From Nannocystis exedens (lineage in GTDB: Bacteria; Myxococcota_A; Polyangia; Nannocystales; Nannocystaceae): a DNA stretch of 64,000 nt. Shown piece by piece: positions 43,954 through 53,817 of this stretch; within the stretch, counting starts at the first letter, position 1, and each line of letters opens with the position of its first letter. The translations under genes were made by a program, and so were the position numbers. The notes beneath the pieces were generated by a model. That model saw only the letters and a list, made by a program, of their open reading frames with translations. It did no database searches and was not told the DNA's origin. The stretch covers positions 3,234,001 through 3,298,000 of the forward strand of contig NZ_NETK01000001.1 in assembly GCF_002343915.1 (NCBI RefSeq), given 5' to 3'.

Positions 43954-44856
43954 CTAGACTTGGCGGATCTTGCGAATGTGGTGCCGCTGCCGCCAGCGGC
44001 CCGGCGACAGCCCGACCAGGCGATGGAACGTGCGCACGAAGTTCGACAGGTCGCCGAAGCCGACCTCGAACGCCAGCTCGGTGACCGGCACCTCGCTCTC
44101 GCACAGCCGGGCCGCGGCCCGCTCGACCCGCGTGCGCACGAGGTACTGGTGCGGCGTCACCCCGAACACCGCGCGGAACAGCCGCAGGAAGTGGAACGGG
44201 CTCAGGCCGACGTGGCCCGCCACGTCCCTCAGCAGCAGCGGCTCCGTCGCGCGCTCGGCGATGAAGCGCGCCCCGGCGACCGCCCGCTCGCGGTCGCTCG
44301 CGCTCGCGCCCGGCCGCGGCGACCGGGGCGAACCTGTCTGAAGGGACAGCTCGCCGAGCACCTCGGCCGTCAGCGCCAGCGCCAGCGCCTCGATTTCGGG
44401 CGCGCGGGTCCGGTCGCGCGAGTCGGTCGCGGCGGCGAGGGCCCGCGCGAGCGCGGAGATCCGCGGACGCGGGGCCAGCGCCGGGGCCGCGAACAGCCGG
44501 CCCGGGGCCGCGTGGGCCGACGCGGCCGCCGCCAGCAGCGACTCCGACAGCGCGAGGCTCAGGCACACGTCGCCGACCCCGTGCTCGTGCGAACAGACGA
44601 ACGCCTCGTCGACCTCGCCGAGCAGCACCGACCCGGCCACCAGCGCGTGGGTGCGATCGCGGCAGCGGTAACAGAAGCTGCCGGCGAGCACGAACGCCAG
44701 CGACGCCTGCCGGTGCTGCTCCGGGAACGGGCGGTCGCGGGGCCCCGCGTGGCACACGTGACGCGTGACCGTGATGTCGGGCAGCTCGGCCAGCAGTTCG
44801 ACGCGCGGCCGCGCGGCCGCGGGGTCGGCGCGAGACGGCGTGGGGCCTTCCGCCAC
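43954..44856 (-). CDS. AraC-family transcriptional regulator
   Basis: 300 residues from GTG 44856; a TTG at 44892 gives 312. The C-terminal double helix-turn-helix is clear (LLLRDVAGHVGLSPFHFLRL, VTELAFEVGFGDLSNFVRTF, GLSPGRWR). The N-terminal part has a cupin-like His/Glu pattern (FPEQHRQASLAFVLAG, CYRCRDRTHALVAG). An element copy at 44333-44350 is translated in the linker between the domains. It could regulate the VOC gene just downstream or the divergent cytochrome gene. Confidence 0.93.
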   Translation of the reverse strand: MAEGPTPSRADPAAARPRVELLAELPDITVTRHVCHAGPRDRPFPEQHRQASLAFVLAGSFCYRCRDRTHALVAGSVLLGEVDEAFVCSHEHGVGDVCLSLALSESLLAAAASAHAAPGRLFAAPALAPRPRISALARALAAATDSRDRTRAPEIEALALALTAEVLGELSLQTGSPRSPRPGASASDRERAVAGARFIAERATEPLLLRDVAGHVGLSPFHFLRLFRAVFGVTPHQYLVRTRVERAAARLCESEVPVTELAFEVGFGDLSNFVRTFHRLVGLSPGRWRQRHHIRKIRQV

Positions 44857-44948
44857 CCGACCTTGTGTACCGACACCGCGCGCGCGGGTCAACCGCGCTC
44901 TGGCTGGCCCGCGCGACTTGCGATACGGTCGCGAGCGCCAGGACGGCC

Positions 44949-46475
44949 ATGGAAATCGCAGCGAGCGTCACCCTCGGACTCTTGTTCCTGATCTCGGGCT
45001 TCGCCTCCCTCTTCTTGATGTTCAAGCTGTGGGGCTGGCCGGACGGGCATCAACCGGGCATGTCCAAGGCGCCGCTGCACCTCGTGCGGCTGCACGACAT
45101 CTTCAAGGTCGTCTTCACCGCGCTCTACGTGGTGATGATGATCGTCATGGTCCCGCGGCTGTGGAACTACCAGGTCGAGCTGCCGCCGCGCTCGGCCGTC
45201 CACGTCAGCCTCGGGTTTTTGCTCGGCGTGCTGCTCATCGTCGAGCTCACCTTCTACCGCGTGTTCCGCCACCTGCAGGACTGGGTCCCGCCGCTCGCCA
45301 CCGCGGTGCTCGGCTGCGCGGTGCTGCTGCTCGGCCTGTCGGTCCCGAGCGCCCTGCGGGAGTTCGGCCTGGCCCGCGGCCAGGTCGGCGGCGGCGTCTA
45401 CAGCGTCGAGAACCGGGCCCGCGTCGCCCGCCTGCTGCCGCTGGCCGAGATGCCCGCCGACGCCCCGCTCGCCGACCTCACCACCGTCGAGGCGCTGCGC
45501 CACGGGCGGGAGATCCTCGCCACCAAGTGCGTCGTCTGCCACGACCTCAAGACCGTCCTCGTCCAGCCGCGCGCGCCGGCCGGCTGGTGGCGCACCGTCG
45601 AGCGCATGGCCGACAAGCCGACCTTCGACGACCCGCTGACCGAGCGCGAGCTCTACGACGTCACCGCGTACCTCATCGCCATCACCGGCGACCTCCAGCG
45701 CTCGGCCCGCCAGCAGCGCGAGCAGAGGCTCAAGCAGCAGCAGGCGATCGCCCCCGTCGACCCGGCCGCGCCGGCGCCCGCCTACGACGCCGCCGCCGCG
45801 CAGAAGGCGTTCGAGACCCGCTGCAGCGAGTGCCACGAGCTCGCCGAGGTCGACAAGAAGCCGCCCACCTCCGCCCGCGAGGTCAAGGAGGTCATCGAGC
45901 GCATGGTCGCCGACAACGGCATGACCGCCCCCGCCGGCGAGCTCGACCTCTGCTACGCCTTCATGGTCCGCAAGTACGCGCCGAACGAGGTCGCCACCGC
46001 CCCGGCCACGCTCGGCGCGGCCGTCGGCGCCGAGGTCCAGGCGGCCGTCGCCGTCGCCAGCGCACCGCCTGCCCCTTCGGACAGCAAGCCTGTCCCCTCG
46101 GACAGCAAGCCGACCCCGGCGGACGTCCCGCCGCCCGCCGCCGAGCCCGACGTGGTCCTCGACGACGCCCCGCCCGCGGCCCCCGCCGCGCCGGCCGCCA
46201 AGCCCAAGCCGGCCGCCAAGGCGATCGACGCCCGCGGGCTCTACGTCAAGCACTGCGCCGCGTGCCACGACGTCAGCGGCAAGGGCAAGCCGGGGCTCAA
46301 GAGCAAGGGCATCCCGGACATGACCGACAAGAACTGGCAGAAGAAGCACGGCAAGGCCTCGGTCGCCCGGGCGATCAAGGCCGGCATCCCGGGCACGATG
46401 ATGAAGGCGTTCGCCGCCAAGATGAAGCCCGAGGAGATCGACGCCGTCGCCGCCTTCGTCAAGAAGATGCGCTGA
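44949..46475 (+). CDS. membrane-anchored tri-haem cytochrome c
   Basis: 508 residues. Four N-terminal membrane helices (about 5-28, 50-69, 84-103, 112-133). Three CxxCH haem motifs follow: CVVCH at 194-198, CSECH at 292-296 and CAACH near 440. A Pro/Ala/Lys linker with two element-encoded units (PSDSKPVPSDSK, 46068-46106) separates haem 2 from haem 3. The last domain is a normal small cytochrome c, with GIPGTMMKAF providing the Met ligand. The haem domains should face the periplasm; the electron-transfer partners are not in the window. The order suggests a dehydrogenase or oxidase subunit with a fused membrane anchor. Confidence 0.88.
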   Translation: MEIAASVTLGLLFLISGFASLFLMFKLWGWPDGHQPGMSKAPLHLVRLHDIFKVVFTALYVVMMIVMVPRLWNYQVELPPRSAVHVSLGFLLGVLLIVELTFYRVFRHLQDWVPPLATAVLGCAVLLLGLSVPSALREFGLARGQVGGGVYSVENRARVARLLPLAEMPADAPLADLTTVEALRHGREILATKCVVCHDLKTVLVQPRAPAGWWRTVERMADKPTFDDPLTERELYDVTAYLIAITGDLQRSARQQREQRLKQQQAIAPVDPAAPAPAYDAAAAQKAFETRCSECHELAEVDKKPPTSAREVKEVIERMVADNGMTAPAGELDLCYAFMVRKYAPNEVATAPATLGAAVGAEVQAAVAVASAPPAPSDSKPVPSDSKPTPADVPPPAAEPDVVLDDAPPAAPAAPAAKPKPAAKAIDARGLYVKHCAACHDVSGKGKPGLKSKGIPDMTDKNWQKKHGKASVARAIKAGIPGTMMKAFAAKMKPEEIDAVAAFVKKMR

Positions 46476-46601
46476 CGCCGGGGGCGGCCGGTCCGCCGGC
46501 CTTCGCGGAGCGGCCGCGACGACGGCCGCGCGCTCGGGCCCGGGCTGCTGCGTCGCCCGCCGGTGGCGCCCACCCGCGCGGCCCATAGTCGAAGGGAGGC
46601 C

Positions 46602-49076
46602 ATGACCTCCCCCGGCGCCATCGCCCACCGCGGCTTCAATTTCGCCGACCTCGAGCGCCTGGCGCCGCTGCTGTTCGCCCTGCTGGAGAACGCGCCGGAG
46701 TTCGTGCTCCTGCTGTCGCCGGACGGCGTCATCCGTCACATGAACCGGACCGCCGCCGGCACCTCGATGACCGAGGCGGTCGGCCGCAGCATGTTCGAGT
46801 ACATCGAGCCGGAGTCGCACGCGGTCGCGCGCGCCTCGCTGGAGCGCGTCGTCGCCACCGGCCAGCCGCAGAGCTACGAGTGCGTCGGCACCGGCGCGCA
46901 CGGCCAGCCCACCCGCTACGAGTCGCGGGTCGGCGCCGTCTGCGAGGGCGGCGAGGTCGTCGCCGTGCTGCTGATCGCCCACGACATCAGCAAGCGGGTG
47001 GCGATGGAAACCGAGCTGCGCCAGAGCCGGGAGCAGCTCGCCCTCGCCGTCGCCGCCAGCGGCCTCGGCCTGTGGGAGTGGCACCTCGACAGCGACACCG
47101 TCGTGTGGAACGAGGTCATGCGCCAGCTCCACGGCCTCGCCCCCGAGCAGGTCCCGCGCAACTTCGCCGACCTCTTCGACACCCTCCACCCCGAGGACCG
47201 CGCGGGCCTGGCCGCCCACGCCCGCGAGGTCGCCAGCGTCGAGGACTTCGTCGACTTCGAGTACCGCATCATCAAGCCGGGCGGCGAGATCGCCTGGCTG
47301 CTCGTCCGGGGCAAGCCGGTCAGGGACGACCGCGGCCGCGTCGTCAAGATGATGGGCGGCGTCGTCGACATCACCGCCCGCAAGCAGGCCGAGGAGGCCC
47401 TGCGGCGCGAGGAGGAGCGCTACCGGTCGCTGGTCGCCACCCTCGCCGAGGGCATCGTCGTCGTCGACGTCGCCGGCCAGGTCGTCACCTGCAACGCCAG
47501 CGCCGAGCGGATCCTCGGCCGCTGCCGCTCCCAGCTCCGCGATTCGATCGGCCTCGTTAGCTCGTTGCGCGCCATCCACGAGGACGGCAGCCCGTTCCCG
47601 CTCGAGAGCTGGCCCGCCGTCCTGACCTTGAGGACAGGTGAGCCGCAGGTCGGCGTCATCATGGGCATCTACCGCCCCGACGGCGCCCTCGCCTGGGTCT
47701 CCGTCAACTCGCAGCCGCTCTACCACGCCGGCTCGGCGGCCCCGTACGCGGTCGTCACCTCCTTCTTCGACATCAGCGACCGCAAGCGCGCCGACGCCGA
47801 GCGCGAGCGCCTGCTCGGCGACGAGCAGCGGGCCCGCCGGCGCGCCGTCATCCTCGCCGAGGCCGGCAAGCTGCTGGTCTCGCAGCGCGACGTCCACGCC
47901 GCGCTGGTCGAGTTCGTCCACCGCCTCGTCCCGGAGCTGGCCGACTTCGCCGCCGTCGAGCAGCTCGACGAGGACGGCCGGTTCGGGGTCGCGCGGCGGG
48001 TCAGCGTCGCCGCCGGCGACCCCGAGCTCGAGGCGCGCTACCTCGACCTGCGCCGGCGCCAGCCGCTGGTCGGCGACTGTCCGCTGCTCGAAGTCCTGCA
48101 GCGCGACGAGGTCCGGCTGTCGTCCGCGCGGCCCGACGCCCCGCTGCTGGCGCTGCCCGGCGTCCCCGAGACCGACGCTTACTTGGCCCCGCGCCTGCGC
48201 TACCGCGCGATCGCCCTCGTCCCGCTGGTCGCCCGCGGCCGCCCGCTCGGCGTCCTGATGCTCGCCACGCACGGCCGCGCGCTCGGCCCCGACGAGCTGT
48301 CGCTGATCGACGAGCTGGCGCTGCGCGCCGCCCAGGCGATCGAGAGCGCCCGCCTCTACACCGAGATGGAGCTCGCCCTGGCCAAGCGCGAGGAGTTCAT
48401 CGCCGTCGCCTCGCACGAGCTGCGCACCCCGCTGACCCCGATCGTCCTCCAGGTCGACCGCCTGATCCGCCGCGCCCGCGGCGACGGCGAGTTCTCCGCC
48501 ACCTCCTGCCTGCCCAAGCTCGGCGTCATCCAGCGCCAGGCCGACCGCCTCCACCGCCTCATCGAGGAGCTGCTCGACGTCTCGCGGATCACCGGCGGCC
48601 GCCTCAAGATCGAGGTCGAGGACGTCGACTACGCCGAGCTCCTGCGCGCCACCGTCGAGCACTTCACCGAGCCGCTCGCCCGCGCCGGCTGCGAGATCCA
48701 CCTCACCGCCCCGCTCTACGCCTCCGGCCGCACCGACCGCACTCGCTTCGAGCAGATCGTCAGCAACCTGCTCGCCAACGCCATGAAGTACGGCGGCGGC
48801 AAGCCGATCGAGCTCGAGCTGACGCAGGACGACGAGACGATCACGCTGTCGGTCCGCGACCGCGGGATCGGCATCTCGGCCAACGACCAGGCCCGGATCT
48901 TCCAGCGCTTCGAACGCGCCGTGTCCGAGCGCCACTACGGCGGCCTCGGCCTCGGCCTATGGGTCGCCCGCCACGTCTCGGAGGCGATGGGCGGCCACAT
49001 CAGCGTCACCAGCGCCCCCGGCGCCGGCTCGGTGTTCGTCGTCAAGCTGCCGCGCCTCGTCGCCGAGGCGCAATGA
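46602..49076 (+). CDS. multi-PAS, GAF sensor histidine kinase
   Basis: 824 residues, GGGAGG just before the ATG. About three PAS domains (residues 20-135, 145-275 and 285-405, each ending in a D-I-S/T-x-R-K type linker) are followed by a GAF domain (about 430-580), HisKA with FIAVASHELRTPLTP (His605), then HATPase with NLLANAMKYGGG, DRGIGISANDQARIF and GGLGLGLWVARH. No membrane segment, so it is a cytoplasmic sensor, possibly haem- or flavin-linked through PAS. No receiver or response-regulator gene lies next to it. An element copy (47621-47638) encodes LTLRTGEP in the third PAS. Confidence 0.95.
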   Translation: MTSPGAIAHRGFNFADLERLAPLLFALLENAPEFVLLLSPDGVIRHMNRTAAGTSMTEAVGRSMFEYIEPESHAVARASLERVVATGQPQSYECVGTGAHGQPTRYESRVGAVCEGGEVVAVLLIAHDISKRVAMETELRQSREQLALAVAASGLGLWEWHLDSDTVVWNEVMRQLHGLAPEQVPRNFADLFDTLHPEDRAGLAAHAREVASVEDFVDFEYRIIKPGGEIAWLLVRGKPVRDDRGRVVKMMGGVVDITARKQAEEALRREEERYRSLVATLAEGIVVVDVAGQVVTCNASAERILGRCRSQLRDSIGLVSSLRAIHEDGSPFPLESWPAVLTLRTGEPQVGVIMGIYRPDGALAWVSVNSQPLYHAGSAAPYAVVTSFFDISDRKRADAERERLLGDEQRARRRAVILAEAGKLLVSQRDVHAALVEFVHRLVPELADFAAVEQLDEDGRFGVARRVSVAAGDPELEARYLDLRRRQPLVGDCPLLEVLQRDEVRLSSARPDAPLLALPGVPETDAYLAPRLRYRAIALVPLVARGRPLGVLMLATHGRALGPDELSLIDELALRAAQAIESARLYTEMELALAKREEFIAVASHELRTPLTPIVLQVDRLIRRARGDGEFSATSCLPKLGVIQRQADRLHRLIEELLDVSRITGGRLKIEVEDVDYAELLRATVEHFTEPLARAGCEIHLTAPLYASGRTDRTRFEQIVSNLLANAMKYGGGKPIELELTQDDETITLSVRDRGIGISANDQARIFQRFERAVSERHYGGLGLGLWVARHVSEAMGGHISVTSAPGAGSVFVVKLPRLVAEAQ

Positions 49077-49119
49077 TCGGAGCTCACGATTCATCATAGC
49101 GACCCGCGACGGCGCTATA

Positions 49120-50199
49120 TCAATACCCGAGCCGCTCGAGCACCTTCTCGGTCACCTTCGGAATCCCCCCGCGCGGTCGCTCGCCCGGCGCGATCCACAT
49201 CCGGCCCGGGCCGTCTTCATAGCCTGCCATGTGGGACACGTCGACGACCGCCGCCTCGCCGCGGCACGGCCACAGCATCCACACGCGGTGGGTGAACACG
49301 TGCTTGACCGGTTCGGCGAGCGCCTCGACCGACTTCACCTTCACCCCGGTGACCTCCGCGATCGCCCGCGGCGGCGCCCCGGCGCGGTCGGTGATCTTGC
49401 GTTCGATGAGCGGCAGGCACCACATCCCGGCCAGCAGGCCCTCGTGCGCGCGCTGCTCGAGCAGCACGCGGCCGTTGCGGCGGACCGCCACCGCCCACAG
49501 GTCGTCGCGGGGGGACGGCGCGCGCTGCTTGGGCGCCGGGATCGTCGTCTGCAGCCCCTTCGCCAGCGCCTGGCACTCGCTGCGGGCCGGACAACCTTCG
49601 CAGCGGGGAGCGACCGGCGTGCACACCGTCGCGCCGAGCTCCATCAACGCCTGGGCCAGCACCCGCGGCTGCCCGGCTTGCACGATCTGCTGCGCCATCG
49701 TCCAGTGCCCCGGCGCGCCCGCGTCCTGCAGCTTCGGGTCCTCGATCGCCTGCAGCCGCGACAGCACGCGGGCCACGTTGCCGTCGACCAGCGCCGTCGG
49801 CCGGTCGAACGCGATCGAGGCGATGGCGCCGGCGGTGTAGCGCCCGATCCCGGGGATCTTGCGCAACACATCAGGATCATCGGGCACCTTGCCGCCGTGC
49901 AACTCGGCGACGTGGCGCGCCCCCGCGTGCAGCAGGCGCGCGCGGCGGTAATAGCCGAGCCCGCTCCACGCCGCGAGCACCTCCGACTCGTCCGCCGCCG
50001 CGAGCGTGCCGACGTCCGGGAAGCGCTCGAGGAATTTCCCGTAGTACGTCTCCACGGTCTCGACCCGCGTCTGTTGCAGCATGATCTCGCTGACCCAGAT
50101 CGCGTACGGGTCGCGGGTGCGCCGCCACGAAAGGTCGCGCTGGTGCTGGAGAAACCAGGGTTCGAGGAGCGTGGCGAGGCGACGCGCGAGATCGAGCAC
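49120..50199 (-). CDS. mutY: A/G-specific adenine glycosylase
   Basis: 359 residues from GTG 50199. SEIMLQQTRVETV carries the catalytic Glu (about residue 38), IPGIGRYTAGAI is the helix-hairpin-helix, ALVDGNVARVLSR holds the catalytic Asp, and CTPVAPRCEGCPARSEC is the [4Fe-4S] loop. The C-terminal NUDIX-like domain (about 235-355) reads 8-oxoG. It removes A opposite 8-oxoG. Convergent with the histidine kinase gene. Confidence 0.96.
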   Translation of the reverse strand: MLDLARRLATLLEPWFLQHQRDLSWRRTRDPYAIWVSEIMLQQTRVETVETYYGKFLERFPDVGTLAAADESEVLAAWSGLGYYRRARLLHAGARHVAELHGGKVPDDPDVLRKIPGIGRYTAGAIASIAFDRPTALVDGNVARVLSRLQAIEDPKLQDAGAPGHWTMAQQIVQAGQPRVLAQALMELGATVCTPVAPRCEGCPARSECQALAKGLQTTIPAPKQRAPSPRDDLWAVAVRRNGRVLLEQRAHEGLLAGMWCLPLIERKITDRAGAPPRAIAEVTGVKVKSVEALAEPVKHVFTHRVWMLWPCRGEAAVVDVSHMAGYEDGPGRMWIAPGERPRGGIPKVTEKVLERLGY

Positions 50200-50399
50200 G
50201 GCGCTCCTATAGCATGTCCGCGCCCGAAATAACCCAAGCCCCCTCGCAGAACGCCCCCGCGTTTCCTGGCCCGGAATCGGCGCTCCGCGAGGGTTCGCGC
50301 GGGCCGCGATTCCCCGCCAGACACGGACAAATAGGGCGAAACGGGCCGGTCTTGGAGACGCCCGGGAAACGGCCCGCGACTCTTGAGGTGACTCGTGTC

Positions 50400-50615
50400 T
50401 CCGACTACGACCGCGACTCCCCCGGCGCCGCGCTCGCCGACAAGCTCGCCCCGCAGAGCGCGACTGCTTCGTGCTCAAGCCGCGCCACTCCGGCTTCCCT
50501 CGGCACCTCGCTCGCCGACGAGACCGACAACCACCGCGCGCTCGACCTGCTGCGCGAGTCGCTGCGCGCCGACACCTCGCCCTCGCGGGGGATCGAGCTC
50601 ACTCGCCGCGCATGC
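50400..50615 (+). pseudogene. fragment of an isochorismatase-family cysteine hydrolase
   Basis: Three protein-like pieces in changing frames: SPGAALADKLAP (from 50418), ERDCFVLKPRHSGF (from 50456, next frame) and LADETDNHRALDLLRESLRAD (from about 50511, first frame again). They correspond in order to the pre-catalytic strand, the lysine block and the C-terminal helix of isochorismatase-like hydrolases. The middle part with the nucleophile Cys is missing. So it is a decayed gene with an internal deletion and at least two frame changes. Confidence 0.6.
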
Positions 50616-50655
50616 CGTGTAGTCCAGCAGTTCGCCGCTGGGCCGCGCGGCGAGC

Positions 50656-51275
50656 TCAGGGCTCCCCTGTCACGCGGAGTAGTTTCAACAGCACGAAGCT
50701 CTTGACCAGCAGGAGAAATTCTTGCGGGCTACAGGCGTAAGCGAGGGTGGCCGCCCGGAACGGTGCCTGCTGCGAGAGCAGCACGTGGGCCTCGTCGACG
50801 AGCCAGGGGGGCAGCGGTCGCGTCTCGCCCCGCACTCGGACCTCGATCGATCCGTCGGCGGCGCGCTCGATGGTCGGCGAGAGTGACGTCCGCTCGCACC
50901 AGCGTTCGAGGTCGAGCTCGTTGAGCGCCCCCAGATCGACCAGGCTGGGACGTGACACGCGGAGCCTTCCCAGAACAGGGCGAACAGGAGGAAGACGACG
51001 ATCAGCGCGACCGGGGCGGGACCGACCGTCGCGGCCTGCTCGCTCACGATCGAGGTGGTCGGCGACAGGAACACCAGCCAACAGGCGATCATGATCGGCC
51101 CGAACATTTGAATGGACAGCGACCAGCCGAGCGGGACGTGGAAGGCGACGCCGAGCGCGACCGCGATGAGCCGGGTCTCGGAGAACCAGGCGGCGATCGG
51201 CAGCAGCGCCTCGATGAGCACGAGCGCGGGCGTGGCGAGGCGAGAGAAGGTCGGCGTGCGCACGTGCCATTCACG
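50656..51275 (-). pseudogene. broken HTTM-type membrane protein fragment
   Basis: From about 51272 the frame encodes FSRLATPALVLIEALLPIAAWF, AFHVPLGWSLSIQMFG and further membrane helices like part of an HTTM (vitamin-K-carboxylase-like) domain. At about 50958 the frame must change by one base to continue with LVDLGALNELDLERW and the C-terminal LLVKSFVLLKLLRVTGEP, stop. There is no start codon or signal at its 5' end. So it is a truncated, frameshifted copy lying just downstream of an intact HTTM gene. Confidence 0.6.
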
Positions 51276-51384
51276 CTCCCCTCCAACAACCACGCATGAA
51301 TTTGTACCGACTTCGCCGGGGAAGGGCGTGCGCTCGCCTATGGATGAGCAGGCGAGCGCCTTTGTCACACACCGAGCTGAGCTG

Positions 51385-53817
51385 TCAAGTCCGTTCTTCT
51401 GTTTTCCTCGATCTGCGACGCCAGGATAATAGGCCGACTCCGCAGGCGAGCAGCGCGAGCCATTCCGTAAGGGGCCACCCGAGCGGCTTCGCGGCCCGCA
51501 CGGCCGGCCAATCATCGGAGGCGAGCTTGGGGAGCGGCTTCAGCGGAGTGTCGAGCGCGGGCAACCCGTGCCTGGCGCGGACCTGATCCGGGAGTTGACC
51601 GTGCGGCTCGTCGTGGCAGTGGACCATGGCCACGAGCTCGGGGGGGCGCGCGTTGGCCCAAAAGCGAGCGCTCGGGCCTCCCGCGACCACCTCGGCCTCG
51701 ATGGGCTCGATCGGGGCGATCTGGCGGCTCAGGCGGACCTCCAGGGGGGTGACCCCGTCGTGCTCGCGGGCGAATCGGCGGCACCACGCACGCGCCTGCC
51801 ACACGGCCAGCTCGGAGCGGCTACCGAGCATCACGACCTCGATCTTGCGCTCGCGATCGGGCCAGACCTCGAATGGTCGCAGGTGCTCCGGGAGGTAAAG
51901 CGCCGTGCGCATGTCGTACTCGCGACCCTCGGCGTCGATCACGTGGGTATGGATGGCGCCGACCGACCGAGGCGGGGTCGGCGTGAACATGACCCACGCC
52001 TGCGATGTCCCCGTAAACGCGAGCCACCACGCGACGCGCGCCCGCGCCTCGGCGCGGAAGGCCGCCAAGCTGGGGCGCGACGGCAATGCGGTGACGAGGA
52101 TCGCCACCAGATGCAATCCACACAGGCCGCCGACCAGCACGCGTCCGACGGGGCCGTACGCCCAGAGCGGCTCGGTCGGCTCCGAGTTCGCGGCGGACCG
52201 GCGCATCGCCGCGAACAGCGACAGCCCGGCGGCGCCCACCAGGCACGCGTACCAGACCTCCAGGGGGCCGCCCGACGCGAGCACGACCGCGCCGCCGACG
52301 ACGAGCGCGACCACGCTCCCCAGCACTCGACCCGAAAGCACCCCTCCCGGCCGGCGAAGGTGCCGCAGGGACGGGTCTTCGGTCGGAATGACGGGCCCAC
52401 GCGACAGACGGAGCCGGCTCGCCGCCGCGGCGACGGTCCGACCGTCGAAACAGGCGATGTAGAGCGCCAGGGTGGCGAGCGGGAACCCCCCGAGGTTCAT
52501 CAGGGCCACCAGGCTGGCGTGGAACCCCAGGCCCACCCCCAACCATAACCAGCGGCCGAAGAGGGTCCGACTCAGGAACGCGCGGTCGACGACGATGGCG
52601 CGCCCGCGCCAGCGCAACGCGAATTCGCCATTTCGCAGTCGGGGGTATGTGAACCATAGCGAAACGAGGCTCAGCGAGCCGACGATCAGCAGCCAGGAGC
52701 GAGCGCCGGCGATCGCCTCCGCGGTCGCCTCTTTCCCGAGCTCGAACGGCACGGCGCTCCACAAGAAAGCAAGCACGGCCAGACCGAGCGCCAGCCACAG
52801 GAAGCGGCCCGCCCGGGGCGGAGGCAGCTGCGCTCGCGCCGCGAACCCGAGGACCAGCCCGAGCGCCATCAGCGGAAACAGCTTCTCCCAGAGGTGCACG
52901 ACCTGCGTCATCACCCAGAGGGTCGGGGAGCCGAGCGCGACCAGCAGCGGCCGCGAATCGAAGCGAGCGAACGGGTGGTGCTGCATCGCGTAGAACACCG
53001 CGGTGCCGTCCCACCAGCCGGACCCGGACTTGTTCAGCCCGTTGATGCCGTAGATCACCGCCAGTTGGGCGACGATCAGCAGCCGCGGCCAGGCGGGGAT
53101 CCTGCGGTAGATCGCCGCGAGGCCGCGCGGGTGCGACGGCGACGGGTCGGCGCCGGCGCCGCCCCCGGGGCCACCCGGCTCGCTGAGCTCCCCGCGACGC
53201 CGCAACCGGCGGCACCGCAGCCAATTGTCGAGGCTGTAGGCGTGCCCGCAGCGGCTGACGCACAGCAAGAAGATCACCGAGCCGTACACCTGATCGCCAG
53301 CCGCGAATGTGTTGTTGCGGGCGAGCAGCATCTGGAACAGCACGAGGCCGAGCCACCCGCACAGCCGGGTACGCAGCCCCACGGTGAATCCGACGATCGC
53401 AGCCAGCAGCGCCGTCACGTGCGCCCAGACCACGAACGGCGAGTCCCAGAAGTGCAGCGGCGAGACGCGCCCGCTGGTCAAGTAGAGCCACACCGCCGCC
53501 GCGTCGGCGAACCCTTCCCCCTGCCGATGACCCGCCAGCGCCGCGCCGGCGAAGCGTTCGCGCGCGCCCTCGCGGAGGAACATCCCCTCGTCGCTGAAGA
53601 ACCACGTGGCGTCCGCGGCGATCTCGAGGACACCGAGGAGGAAGCAGAGGCCGAAGGCCACCCGCAGCGCGCCGAGAGCCCGCGGATCTTCGGTCGTCAG
53701 CCAGGCGCGGCGCACGAGGTCCCGATACACGACGACGAGCGCCAATACGAGGCCGGCGATCATCAGTAGGCACCATCCCGGCAGGACATTCTCGAAGCCC
53801 GGAGATGGCGCATTCAT
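51385..53817 (-). CDS. HTTM-domain membrane protein
   Basis: 810 residues from ATG 53817 (a longer start at 53889 is possible). An N-terminal helix is followed by a multi-pass HTTM region (about 40-560) with LGALRVAFGLCFLLGVLEI, SPFVVWAHVTALLAA, QLAVIYGINGLNKSGSGWWDGTA and repeated long hydrophobic helices. A soluble C-terminal part (about 600-780) has W-x-x-F-x-P blocks (WVMFTPTPP) seen in such proteins, and a last membrane helix precedes RRRSRK. The family is related to gamma-glutamyl carboxylase but mostly of unknown function. Confidence 0.88.
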   Translation of the reverse strand: MNAPSPGFENVLPGWCLLMIAGLVLALVVVYRDLVRRAWLTTEDPRALGALRVAFGLCFLLGVLEIAADATWFFSDEGMFLREGARERFAGAALAGHRQGEGFADAAAVWLYLTSGRVSPLHFWDSPFVVWAHVTALLAAIVGFTVGLRTRLCGWLGLVLFQMLLARNNTFAAGDQVYGSVIFLLCVSRCGHAYSLDNWLRCRRLRRRGELSEPGGPGGGAGADPSPSHPRGLAAIYRRIPAWPRLLIVAQLAVIYGINGLNKSGSGWWDGTAVFYAMQHHPFARFDSRPLLVALGSPTLWVMTQVVHLWEKLFPLMALGLVLGFAARAQLPPPRAGRFLWLALGLAVLAFLWSAVPFELGKEATAEAIAGARSWLLIVGSLSLVSLWFTYPRLRNGEFALRWRGRAIVVDRAFLSRTLFGRWLWLGVGLGFHASLVALMNLGGFPLATLALYIACFDGRTVAAAASRLRLSRGPVIPTEDPSLRHLRRPGGVLSGRVLGSVVALVVGGAVVLASGGPLEVWYACLVGAAGLSLFAAMRRSAANSEPTEPLWAYGPVGRVLVGGLCGLHLVAILVTALPSRPSLAAFRAEARARVAWWLAFTGTSQAWVMFTPTPPRSVGAIHTHVIDAEGREYDMRTALYLPEHLRPFEVWPDRERKIEVVMLGSRSELAVWQARAWCRRFAREHDGVTPLEVRLSRQIAPIEPIEAEVVAGGPSARFWANARPPELVAMVHCHDEPHGQLPDQVRARHGLPALDTPLKPLPKLASDDWPAVRAAKPLGWPLTEWLALLACGVGLLSWRRRSRKTEERT

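Noticed and set aside
44889..48935. 1348-codon minus-strand open frame opposite the cytochrome and kinase genes
   Set aside because: No domain or signal; the plus strand carries clear haem and kinase motifs.
50214..50705. 164-codon open frame taken as a new gene
   Set aside because: Its middle matches pieces of an isochorismatase in alternating frames, so a decayed fragment explains it better.
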